A stretch of DNA of 64,000 nt from Trachythela sp. YZ-2020 (Eukaryota; Cnidaria; Anthozoa; Malacalcyonacea; Clavulariidae): contig JADLSH010000395.1 of NCBI GenBank assembly GCA_016169945.1, positions 5,360,001-5,424,000 on the forward strand. Reading direction: 5' to 3'. Numbering within the stretch: position 1 is the first letter of the stretch; each line of letters starts with the position of its first letter. The notes below the pieces were generated by a model. That model was not told the origin of the DNA, did not search any database, and was given only the letters and a program-made list of their open reading frames with translations. This document shows positions 1 through 11,000 of the stretch, piece after piece. The position numbers and the translations under genes are program-made.

Positions 1-58
1 GTTTTTCATAATTTATTGAAATAAATTCGTTAAAAATCGCGCCGAGAAGATGCTGTTT

Positions 59-98
59 CGCTACTCGCTATCTATCGACAATTAGATAGCGAGTAGCG
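59..98. repeat. Perfect 16-bp-arm hairpin in lipoxygenase intron
   Basis: Arms at 59-74 and 83-98 are exact reverse complements (cgctactcgctatcta) around an 8-nt loop. It lies just downstream of the last visible lipoxygenase exon. It may be a remnant of a small fold-back element; no function is implied. Confidence 0.8.
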
Positions 99-197
99 TA
101 GCCAATCAAATTACAGCAATTGCAATAGTATACTAGTATGATTCTACTAAATATATATATACGTGGAAAACACATCAATTATAGATATCAGACGTAC

Positions 198-3100
198 CCT
201 TCCACCTGCTATACGTCCTATTTTTTCTGAGGATAACTGCATCGCAAAGCTTTGTAATTCAATGTCTGTTCTAATGGAAGCCGGAGCATCTAAGCCAAGT
301 GAAGGATAATACCTGAAAAAGAATAATTTTAGATTAATCGTTTTGATGTTATTTTCTTATTCAACATTTTTATTGATCAGTTTTTAAACTTAGGGGTTCA
401 GAGTGAATAAGAATCGTTGATACGATTCTCGTCAGCGTTGACGATGACCAGGGCCGACCAGTGGGGAGGGGGGGGGGGGGCATGTGTTGGCAGATGACTG
501 TTATTTTGGTAGATGACTGTTATTTGATAAGCAAATTGAAATATCACATGAAATCTTCTAAAAGTTGGGAATCTGGCATAAAGATTTAAAAAGTATACAG
601 GGTGTGTAAAAAACCGCAATCCTCGATTCAAATGTGGATTTTGAAAATAATTTTGCAGTAAAGTATTGGTTCGCGAAGGAAAATTGAAAATTCGAGATGC
701 AATATTAAAGCGGCCCTGAAATAGACGAACTCATTTTGTAAAAATCCACGAAACTATCAAAGTTTTTTGCTGATAGCAGATCAAAATCAAGTAACCACGG
801 CTTCCTATGCACCATTTTCAAATTATTACTAACTTTCCATACACAACGGTGTTGGTTTAAACGGCCACCAACTTGCTAATTTCTGTTTACGTAACAATTA
901 ACATACGGCGCTGTTCGACGGGCAACACGCGGAGATCGATTGTTTTTATTACTTTTTAGGATCGATTTAGGAGTATAAAGTAAATTACACAGCTCAACAT
1001 CTTTTAAAACGTCTTTTAAAGACTTCTCGGTACTTTGCTTCGCGTGAAAACAACAGCATTAAAGTTTAAACAAGAAAATTCAAGAATTCCAAATGCGACT
1101 ATTAAAACTATTAGTAAAATTGCATAATTAGATCGCAGCTAAAAATAATGTGTTCTACTATATTTTCTCTTGTGCCATTATTACTTGCGCTTAAAGCACA
1201 AATAATCACTTGTTAGAAAGAGAAATGAATGAGCTTTAAAATAGTACTAAAATTTAAGGATTAATATTTTGAAAATTGTTGAGCATAAAAGATGGATTGC
1301 GTTTTTTTATACACCGTGTATATTGCTGCTTACAGTTTTATGTATTCTTCAACAAATTTTCCAACTTTGTCCCAAAGAAGCAATCCATCATCTCTGTAGG
1401 GGAAATAGGGTAATGTTCCATCGTCGTTCATTACTCCTCGTTTCTGCAAAGAAAATCACATATTTTACATTTTAGTGCATATGCATTTCGCCTCTGCATG
1501 GGCTTCGACTCCTGCAATATGATGAATTTTCTGATAATTGAAGTACGCCTTGTGAGAAGAATGAATCTGCCAAATATCACAGGTTTTCTCTCAGTATTCC
1601 AGGTTCTTCCTGGCTGGCCTTAATACCTTACTAGATATTTAGGAAGAACAATTAAGAACTAGTTTTACCTTCTAGTATAAGTAAAGTCAGTTTAGTTAAG
1701 CTTGCCGCATTACCTTAAGATTTTCCTCGAAGTTTGTGTCTTCCCACGTCAAATTTTTGTATCCTTTATTGAGAAGATTAATGGAGCCAGTATTGCCAAT
1801 AGAGAAAAGAATATGGAGAAATTCATTTTCATCGAAGAGAGCAGGAACTCCAACACTGTTAGTTACAAAAAGGTATTTGCAATGTGGGTGGAATAACTGA
1901 TACAAAGGATGCAACTTGGGAAATGTTCGATACATGATGACACAAATTGGTTCCATAAGAAGATGTGTTTTTAAAAGATGTTCAATTACTTCTACATAGA
2001 CAATGTCTGCACGTTGAACTTCTTCTTTTGCCATCAGCCATTTACTTCCATTATCCGGTGTGAAAACAGAAGCATCTGCATCAAAGAAAAAGTCAATTTG
2101 CGGGTGAACAATTTATAGGTTGTGTTCCACAGAGGCGCTCGTTGTTCCACAGAGGCGCTTCGTTAGGGTAGCACGGGTGGCGGAAGCGGTTAGCGCGCTG
2201 CCTCTTACCACTGAGTTGAGCTCAAATAACTCATGTAAGCTGTGCTTTTCCCCGGGTACTCCGGTTTCCTCCCTCTAATACTAACCCTTAGGAACTAACA
2301 ATGGGGCCACAGTAATTGGCTGACGCTGTTGTGGACTCCCTGCCATTGAGGCGAAGTTGAATAAAAAAATATATATATATATTATGTATGACGGACTGCT
2401 ATAGTCAGCCGGTTAGTCGTGGACTCGCTACCCCTTTACCTACGTGGACCGGTAGGCAAGCAAGTACCCTTTTTATAGATATGCATTTCTGTTTGAAATC
2501 GAGTATTATCCGAAAACGTAAGAAATGCATTCTTACTTCTTCAAAAATGAAAAATTATCCCTAACTTAACGCCTCGTTCTCCAGAAAGCTACTGTATGAT
2601 CTTTTTTGCCTGCCCCTGGGTCGTCTTTACAGCGCCTCTCGTTTTCCACATTTACCAAAGTTCCAGTGAAATGTTCCACCAAAGAACAGACTGCCCCGCC
2701 GAGTTAGTTAGCCATTAGGCGCTAAAACGTAATCATGTTCTTCATAAATGTTGGAAACTGACCGAAATTCTCTATAGCTTACATTTTCATGGTATCATTG
2801 GTGAACCCACTAATGAACATTTTCATGTAAATATAGAATATCTACGTCCAATCCTTGTCCATCTTGCCACCAGCTCTTAGTATAGTTAAATACTGTAGCG
2901 AAAGCCCTGCAACATACCTGAACTCATGTCCATCTGTATTGCCACGGGTGTTAATGTATTCTCACTCTTGACACCAGGAACTGAGGCAAACACAGTAATC
3001 GGGCTTACTGTTTTCCTCATTGGTCTATGGAATGGATCATTGATTTCTATATCTTTGATATTGGTAATACCTTGAAGTAAAGGATAATCCAGAACAAAAA

Positions 3101-6100
3101 CTTTTCCACTGTTAACCATCTAAAAATAATAAAGCAGAACAGAAATTATTCCTCCCTTAAGAGCCATCGATTTGACGTCCCCCCCCCCCCCACCGTAAAG
3201 GATAAGTTTTGAGAGGCCACTGAAAATATAATATTTTTCAGGATTGGCTAGCAAAAATTGGCCAGCCTTGAAAATTGTTTCTTCGCAATTCTGTTTAAAG
3301 AGTAAATTTCCGAAATTTCAGGAACAATCGTTAGTATTAGGTTGCGTCAATTATACAGGCACCGGCGGTGGTGTAGGTTTTCTATATAAAGAAAACATCG
3401 GCATTGAACATATTAAGTATCACAGTGAATTTAGATCTTTTGAATGCCTTGATGTTACTTTTGTGAGCTCGAATAAAATCCGGACTCTTATTATTTACCG
3501 TCCACCATGCTCTACTGTTAATGGTCTGTCTGTTAACCTGTTCTTGGATGAATTCTCAAGTCTGCTTGAAGAGGTTGTCATCTCCACTTCTGAGTTTTTA
3601 TTTCTCGGAGATTTTAATTTCCACATTGATGACAAGAACGACATTCATACGAAACAGTTTATGGACATAATTGAATCATTCAACTGTAAACAATTGGTAA
3701 CTCAGGCAACGCATGTATACGGACATATACTAGATCTTGTTATAGTGCGTGATGATCTCGAAGATTCATTTCTTAACGATTTGTGTGTTGTTGATCAGGC
3801 AATATCTGATCATTCGGTAATCAATTTTGTCTGAACTTGACCAAACCACCGCGTCAAAAGAAGGACATCGTTTGCCGTAAAATAAAACGCATTGATTTCA
3901 ATTCTGACATTAATGAATCAAATCTTATGAGTGACACAAGTGACTTGTCTTCTCTGGTTAAGAATTATGAACACGTCTTAGGCTCTCTCTTGGACAAGCA
4001 TGCACCTATGAAGCGACGTACAATTACCATTCGTCCCAAGGCACCATGGTATAATGCCAATATCACAGAAGCAAAAAGGCTTCGTCGTCAACTGGAAAGG
4101 AAGTGGCGCTCGTCCAAATCATTGAGCGATAGAACAGCTTTTGTAAACCAGTGTAAAGCTGTTAATAACCTGATCTACGAATCTAAGCAAGTATACTACA
4201 ACAACTTGATCGAAGAAAATTCTACCAATTCTAAATTACTATTTAGAATAGTAAATAAGCTGCTACAGAAGAATACTGATCGACAATATCCGAAAGAACA
4301 TGATGACAAAAGCCTTGTCAATTCATTTTCTGATTATTTCACTACTAAAATTGAAAAAATTCAAGATGAAATCGAGTTGGCAAAGAATCTTCTTGTTGCA
4401 CCCATTATTATAGTGATGTTCGGAAGCTACTTAGTAATTCCAAGATGAAGTCCTGCCTAATTGATCCGGCTCCTACTTTAGTACTGAAATAATGCAATGA
4501 ATCGTTACTTCCTGTTTACACCACGATAATCAACCTCTCTTTGCAAAGTGCAGTAATGCCAGAACCCTTAAAGATTGCAATGTTAGATCCATTATTAAAG
4601 AAGATTAATGCGGACTCTGACGTTTTCCAAAACTTTAGACCAGTTTCTAATCTTAAATTTTTGTCAAAGCTCGTCGAGAAGGCTGTGTTTGTTCAACTTA
4701 ACGAATACCTTGTCGAAAATGAATTACACGAAATCTTTCAGTCAGCCTACAAGTCATTTCATAGTACAGAGACATCTCTATTAAGGGTGCTAAATGATAT
4801 TTTGCAGTCATTGGACAAGAAGGAATCGGTCATCTTTGTTCTTCTTGATTTGTCTGCTGCTTTCGACACCATTGGGCATGATATTTTATTATCTAGATTG
4901 GCAGAACGATTTGGAATCAGTGGAAATGTTCTTGTTTGGTTTAAATCGTACTTGTCATCTCGTAGTCAGTTTGTCAATATTAATGGCACTTACTCTTCCA
5001 CTCACAATCTCAAATATGGAGTTCCACAAGGCTCTGTCCTCGGCCCTGTTCTCTATTTGCTTTATACTGCCCCTATAGCCGATATCATTAAAAAGTATGA
5101 TCTTAATTATCATATATATGCTGATGATACTCAGCTACATGTGTCTTTTGAGGCAGATAGTGATGTCGACTTGGTGAAGACTCGTATTGAAAACTGTATA
5201 GCTGAAATACGCCGATGGATGTTCTTCAATGGATTAAAGATCAATGATGATAAAACAATATCAGTTCTTATGCACTCGAAGTTTCGGCCTCGTCCTTCAC
5301 TCGATCAAATCAAAGTTGGAAATGACTTGATTCCATTTTCAGGTTCGGCTACTAATCTTGGTGTGATTATGGATGAAACACTTTCCTACGATGATCATGT
5401 TAAGAAAGTTTGCAAGTCCTCATTCTTTCATTTGAGGAATATTCCCAGAATCCGCAAATATTTGACGAAAAAATCAGTGGAGGTTATAATCCATGCCTTG
5501 ATAACAACCAAATTGGACTACTGTAATTCACTCATGTATGGCTTGCCTAAACGTCTTCTCTCGAAGTTGCAAGCAGTCCAAAACTCGGCTACTCGGATTG
5601 TTACTTTGTCTCGGAAATACGACCATATCATACCACTCCTAATTCAACTACATTGGCTTCCTGTTCATTACCGAATCGTTTTTAAAATTCTTCTAATGGT
5701 TTACAGGTCAATGAACGGAGCCTGCCCATCCTACTTGTCTAGTTGTTTGCAATATCGAACATCTACTCGATCCCTCCGCTCAGTTGCAAAGGAGCTCTTA
5801 CTGGTGCCTTCTTCCAAAACTAAAACTTTTACTATTTTAGCTACTTCTTACTATTTGTAAAGCGCCTTGAACTTTAGGATATGTGCGCTATAGAAATTGA
5901 GGATATTATTATTATTATTATTTATATGCAAATTTTGCTTTTAAATTCGTCTTCAGTCCCATGATGTAATTCAGCAATTTGTTTACATGTACGAGACATA
6001 CTGTAGGATACTTATCGTGACAAGGCAAAATATGCTTTACACTGACAAAACAAGCGTAGATATAGTACACTCAATGTCAGGTACCCCAACAAAACAAGTA

Positions 6101-7376
6101 TACTCCCATTCTAGTTTAGCTCATTTTTTCTCCTCACCTCATCAAAAGAACTGCCTGAAACGATTCTCATTGTTGCATTCCAGTCAAAATCCGGGTTAAA
6201 GTAGTTATGGATAATCGGATCTGAAATCCAAAAGAAAAATGACTTCGTTAAATGCAAAAATTAATAAAGAGAATACTAAATTCTTATATAGCTAGGCAAA
6301 CTTTGTTGCGGGAACCGATTGTTTCCTAGTCATGTTCATCCCAGGTGGAAACAAAACTCAAACCTGGGAATCAGAAAATGTCTCTTAATTTATGTGAAAA
6401 CATTTTTACTGCTGGAAGGAAATTTTATTGCGCAATGTTTCCAAGGGAAGGTGGGCAAACGAAGAGAGTTTTCCAGTTTGTCCATGCATGCAGGTCTTAG
6501 GATGGTGACTCCATATATTTGTAAAAATGTGGCGCTGCTGTGTATATATATAGCTTTGGTCATGGAAAGGCGTGATACAACATTTTGAACATGGAAAAAA
6601 CTAAATGAACATTCCGTACCGCTCATGGACAACTTTCTCAAAGACATTGGGTTTAATCCTGCCAATCTTTGCTGCGTGAACACGTCATCACTCTGCCATT
6701 TGTTTGACCGGGTGATGTCTTGAAAAGCCGGGTCCTCGACTAACGGGTAATGGATGAAATCCTTCGTCGGAAAGATACCAAAAAATCTATTCTAAAATTA
6801 CGATAAAGAAACGAAAATGGTGTAGGTTTCCACGGCCATAAATAAAATGGTTTTACTTTTATTGAGGAACAAAAATGCACGAAGTTAGCTGGTGCATGTC
6901 ACAAAAACAAAAAATTACTGCATGTATGGTATGTTCAAGTATTTAAAACAATAAAAGTGATCTTACTCTTTGTTTTTCCCTATATTCATCCAAAAACGTC
7001 GCATATCCATCATAGGTAGTCAAATTTGGCACGTTTCCTGGTGTCAGGTAGTGGGTTGCTAGCTGTTTATTTCGTATGGCATTTCCTAGCCACAAGAATG
7101 GCCATGTGAGCTTGAATGGGGTTTTAATATTGTAGTCTTTCAAGCCTGCAATCAAACAGCTTACAACAACTACAGCAGGCGGCTGATCCAATAGAGGAGC
7201 CGCTATTGCTTCGATCAAATTATTTGTCTCTGTTGGGTATTTAGGCGGGTTTTCGGATGGTGAAGTCAGCCTGTATTCCAACAGTCGGATTAAAATCTTT
7301 TTAATGCTCCATTCGAAACATTTCTTCAATTTACCACTCCTTGAATAATTGTAGATTGTACCAACAGGGCACTCGT
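198..7376 (-). CDS. Lipoxygenase gene, 7 internal exons (3' end outside window)
   Basis: Seven minus-strand exons: 6967-7376, 6620-6791, 6138-6220, 2918-3119, 1714-2075, 1334-1443 and 198-312. Each has AG/GT borders and all phases match, giving about 484 codons. Family landmarks in order are PNLTTYDGYATFL, a QQRLAGLNPMSLRKL segment, NPDFDW, GKVFVLDYPLL, LTPVAIQ, WLMAKEEVQRAD, HLLKTHLLMEP, FPKLHPLYQL, YPYRDDGLLLW and TDIELQSF. The two His of HLLKTH match the first pair of iron ligands in animal lipoxygenases. The third His, the Asn and the C-terminal Ile would lie left of position 1. Such enzymes insert O2 into polyunsaturated fatty acids to make oxylipin hydroperoxides. The first visible exon starts at acceptor tttctttag in phase 2, so at least one 5' exon is missing. 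No PLAT domain is seen upstream, though it could lie beyond the satellite. No disabling change was found. It could be a lipoxygenase-like pseudo-enzyme, but the ligands present argue against that. Confidence 0.9.
468..480. repeat. Poly-G tract
   Basis: A run of 13 G residues in a lipoxygenase intron. Similar C or G runs recur at about 3180, 25881, 26831, 27684, 35347 and 59872. Confidence 0.9.
594..1323. mobile_element. Mariner-like non-autonomous element (MITE), about 730 bp
   Basis: The left end (tatacagggtgtgtaaaaaa, from 594) and the right end read on the other strand (tatacacggtgtataaaaaa, from 1323) form imperfect inverted repeats of about 60 bp. Similarity continues through CGCAATCC and TTTTGAAAATA-like stretches. 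Ends reading TACAGGGTGT flanked by TA are typical of Tc1/mariner relatives, so a TA target duplication is likely. No transposase is visible. It sits in the lipoxygenase intron between the exons at 1334-1443 and 198-312. Confidence 0.7.
2145..2385 (+). mobile_element. tRNA-derived SINE-like element
   Basis: The 5' part carries an A-box-like stretch (ggtggcggaagcggttagcg), as in the D-arm of a tRNA-derived SINE head. It is followed by ccgggtactccggtttcctc, a sequence I recognise as common in invertebrate SINE-like repeats, and ends in an A-rich/AT tail near 2360-2385. A 21-bp tandem duplication (ttccacagaggcgctcgttg unit) precedes it at 2122-2165. No exact B box was found. It lies in the lipoxygenase intron between 2075 and 2918. 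Confidence 0.55.
3244..3834 (+). pseudogene. LINE apurinic/apyrimidinic endonuclease segment (truncated)
   Basis: The reading frame gives about 196 residues with LIIYRPP, EFLFLGDFNFHID and DLVIVRDD followed by ISDHSVINF. These are the late motifs of exonuclease-endonuclease-phosphatase nucleases; the GDFN Asp/Asn and SDH His are visible. The early catalytic Asn/Glu part is missing, so it cannot nick DNA. The frame ends at 3834, and the linker resumes at once in another frame. Confidence 0.85.
3837..4448 (+). pseudogene. LINE linker between endonuclease and reverse transcriptase
   Basis: About 200 residues, rich in Lys/Arg, with RPKAPWYNANITEAKRLRR and FSDYFTTKIEKI. This pattern is typical of the region between endonuclease and reverse transcriptase in CR1/L2 LINEs. 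A frame break separates it from both neighbours. Confidence 0.75.
4541..5860 (+). pseudogene. LINE reverse transcriptase segment
   Basis: Open for 439 codons. Motifs in order: FRPVSNLKFLSKLVE, FQSAYKSFHSTETSL, LLDLSAAFDTI (motif A Asp), GVPQGSVLGPVLYLLY (motif B) and YADDTQLHVSF (motif C with both catalytic Asp), followed by a thumb-like region with KLDYCNSLMYGLP. The catalytic core looks intact, but the upstream endonuclease is truncated and out of frame. The frame ends before the usual C-terminal segment, just ahead of the 3' UTR. Confidence 0.92.
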
Positions 7377-8073
7377 CTAAAGAAACATTTAATTGATTTT
7401 ATATTATAAGTAGTATCTAACGAGCAATTTGATTGACGCAATTTGATTTATTCCCCTTCGTCTCCGTTTGGCCAAGAAAGATTTGTAGCTGTTTCTGAGT
7501 TTGAAATATACTTTCTTGCTTGAAAGTTCGCATTCAACAGCAACAAGAAACGCAAAAATCTGTGCTATTTCGACATTCAAAGGTACAAAAACTCTATTTG
7601 AACACAAACCAAACCAAATTTATCCACAGTTCTAGGTGCAAAAAATTAAAATTAGCCAGTTTGGCATTGATTTAGATAAATCTAGTTTTTAAACTGTCGA
7701 GATGCAACGACAAAAACCTAGAAATTTTTTTAACAACAACCACTGAAGTTACTGAACAACAAAAAAAAACACAAAAAATTATTCAAACAGTACTTTCAAA
7801 CAAAAACTGTCTGATATATTTGGTTCAAGATAACCAATCTGTCTATCGTATAAAACATTAAATAAAACACTCGAGAAGCGTGTAAAACACTTGAATACGC
7901 CTCGTGCTTTACACGCTTCTCTCGTATCCTTTTATTATCACACCATAAATGCACGCGACTCGTTTCCTATTTCTTAATTATAAAAGCGCAGTAAAACGCA
8001 ATCTCGTTCCCAGGCTTATAAATAACAATGTGCAATTGACACCATTTAATAGGTGGCATAGTCATAGAGTTTG
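7377..8073. other. Upstream flank of lipoxygenase exon; no gene seen
   Basis: AT-rich sequence. It holds an imperfect hairpin at 7874-7921 (arms gagaagcgtgtaaa and tttacacgcttctc). A 67-codon minus frame at 7404-7607 shows no family motif. A further 5' lipoxygenase exon was looked for and not identified. Confidence 0.5.
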
Positions 8074-11000
8074 TAGTCGAGGTTAAAGTATAACAGCATG
8101 CATGACACCGAGTAGTAGAACCTAGTCGAGGTTAAAGTATAACGACATGCATGACACCGAGTAGTAGAACCACACCGAGTAGTAGAACCTAGTCGAGGTT
8201 AAAGTATAACGACATGCATGACACCGAGTAGTAGAACCTAGTCGAGGTTAAAGTATAACGGCATGCATGACACCGAGTAGTAGAACCTAGTCGAGGTTAA
8301 AGTATAACGGCATGCATGACACCGAGTAGTAGAACCTAGTCGAGGTTAAAGTATAACGACACGCATGACACCGACTAGTAGAACCTAGTCGAGGTTAAAG
8401 TATAACGGCATGCATGACACCGAGTAGTAGAACCTAGTCGAGGTTAAAGTATAACGACATGCATGACACCGAGTAGTAGAACCTAGTCGAGGTTATAGTA
8501 TAACGACATGCATGACACTGAGTAGTAGAACCTAGTCGAGGTTAAAGTATAACGACATGCATGACACCGAGTAGTAGAACCTAGTCGAGGTTAAAGTATA
8601 ACGGCATGCATGACACCGAGTACTAGAACCTAGTCGAGGTTAAAGTATAACGCCATGCATGACACCGAGTAGTAGAACCTAGTCGAGGTTAAAGTATAAC
8701 GGCATGCATGACACCGAGTAGTAGAAACTAGTCGAGGACAAAGTATAACGACATGCATGACCCGAGTAGTAGAACCTAGTCGAGGTTAAAGTATAACGGC
8801 ATGCATGACACCGAGTAGTAGAACCTAGTCGAGGTTAAAGTATAACGACATGCATGACACCGAGTAGTAGAACCTAGTCGAGGTTAAAGTATAACGACAT
8901 GCATGACACCGAGTGGTAGAACCTAGTCGAGGTTAAAGTATAACGACATGCATGACACCGAGTAGTAGAACCTAGTCGAGGTTAAAGTATAACGGCATGC
9001 ATGACACCGAGTAGTAGAACCTAAAGTATAACGACATGCATGACACCGAGTAGTAGAACCTAGTCAAGGTTAAAGTATAACGGCATGCATGACACCGAGT
9101 AGTAGAACCTAGTCGAGGTTAAAGTATAACGACATGCATGACACCGAGTAGTAGAACCTAGTCGAGGTTAAAGTATAACGGATTGCATGACACCGAGTAG
9201 TAGAACCTAGTCGAGGTTAAAGTATAACGACATGCATGACACCGAGTAGTAGAACCTAGTCAAGGTTAAAGTATAACGACATGCATGACATCGAGTAGTA
9301 GAACCTAGTCGAGGTTAAAGTATAACGGCATGCATGACACCGAGTAGTAGAACCTAGTCGAGGTTAAAGTATAACGACATGCATGACACCGAGTAGTATA
9401 ACCTAGTCGAGGTTAAAGTATAACGACATGCATGACACCGAGTAGTAGAACCTAGTCGAGGTTAAAGTATAACGACATGCATGACACCGAGTAGTAGAAC
9501 CTAGTCGAGGTTAAAGTATAACGACATGCATGACACCGAGTAGTAGAACCTAGTCGAGGTTAAAGTATAACGGCATGCATGACACCGAGTAGTAGAACCT
9601 AGTCGATGTTAAAGTATAACGACATGCATGACACCGAGTAGTAGAACCTAGACGAGGTTAAAGTATAACGGCGTGCATGACACCGAGTAGTAGAACCTAG
9701 TCGAGGTTAAAGTATAACGACATGCGTGACACCGAGTAGTAGAACCTAGTCGAGGTTAAAGTATAACGACATGCATGAAACCGAGTAGTAGAACCTAGTC
9801 GAGGTTAAAGTATAACGACATGCATGACACCGAGTAGTAGAACCTAGTCGAGGTTAAAGTATAACGGCATGCATGACACCGAGTAGTAGAACCTAGTCGA
9901 GGTTAAAGTATAACGCCATGCATGACACCGAGTAGTAGAACCTAGTCGAGGTTAAAGTATAACGGCATGCATGACACCGAGTAGTAGAAACTAGTCGAGG
10001 ACAAAGTATAACGACATGCATGACCCGAGTAGTAGAACCTAGTCGAGGTTAAAGTATAACGGCATGCATGACACCGAGTAGTAGAACCTAGTCGAGGTTA
10101 AAGTATAACGACATGCATGACACCGAGTAGTAGAACCTAGTCGAGGTTAAAGTATAACGACATGCATGACACCGAGTAGTAGAACCTAGTCGAGGTTAAA
10201 GTATAACGACATGCATGACACCGAGTAGTAGAACCTAGTCGAGGTTAAAGTATAACGGCATGCATGACACCGAGTAGTAGAACCTAAAGTATAACGACAT
10301 GCATGACACCGAGTAGTAGAACCTAGTCAAGGTTAAAGTATAACGGCATGCATGACACCGAGTAGTAGAACCTAGTCGAGGTTAAAGTATAACGACATGC
10401 ATGACACCGAGTAGTAGAACCTAGTCGAGGTTAAAGTATAACGGCATGCATGACACCGAGTAGTAGAACATAGTCGAGGTTAAAGTATAACGACATGCAT
10501 GACACCGAGTAGTAGAACCTAGCCAAGGTTAAAGGATAACGGCATGCATGACACCGAGTAGTAGAACCTAGTCGAGGTTAAAGTATAACGACATGCATGA
10601 CACCGAGTAGTAGAACCTAGTCGAGGTTAAAGTATAACGACATGCATGACACCGAGCAGTAGAACCTAGTCGAGGTTAAAGTATAACGACATGCATGACA
10701 CCGAGCAGTAGAACCTAGTCGAGGTTAAAGTATAACGACATGCATAACACCGAGTAGTAGAACCTAGTCGAGGTTAAAGTATAACGACATGCATGACACC
10801 GAGTAGTAGAACCTAGTCGAGGTTAAAGTATAACGACATGCATGACACCGAGTAGTAGAACCTAGTCAAGCTTAAAGTGTAACGGCATGCATGACACCGA
10901 GTAGTAGAACCTAGTCGAGGTTAAAGTATAACGACATGCATGACACCGAGTAGTAGAACCTAGTCGAGGTTAAAGTATAACGACATGCATGACACCGAGT

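Larger units (their letters stand above)
3240..5925 (+). mobile_element. 5'-truncated L2/CR1-type LINE retrotransposon
   Basis: A non-LTR element with an endonuclease segment, a linker and a reverse transcriptase in order, ending in an (ATT)n tail at about 5908-5922 after a short 3' UTR with aagcgccttgaact. That tail structure is typical of L2/CR1 relatives. The N-terminal part of the endonuclease is absent. The coding sequence falls in three frames, so the copy is dead. It is inserted antisense in the lipoxygenase intron between exons 6138-6220 and 2918-3119. Confidence 0.88.

Noticed and set aside
1269..1475. 68-codon plus-strand frame over 1334-1443
   Set aside because: It is the antisense of a lipoxygenase exon.
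1702..1896. 64-codon plus frame
   Set aside because: It is antisense to the lipoxygenase exon with the HLLKTH iron ligands.
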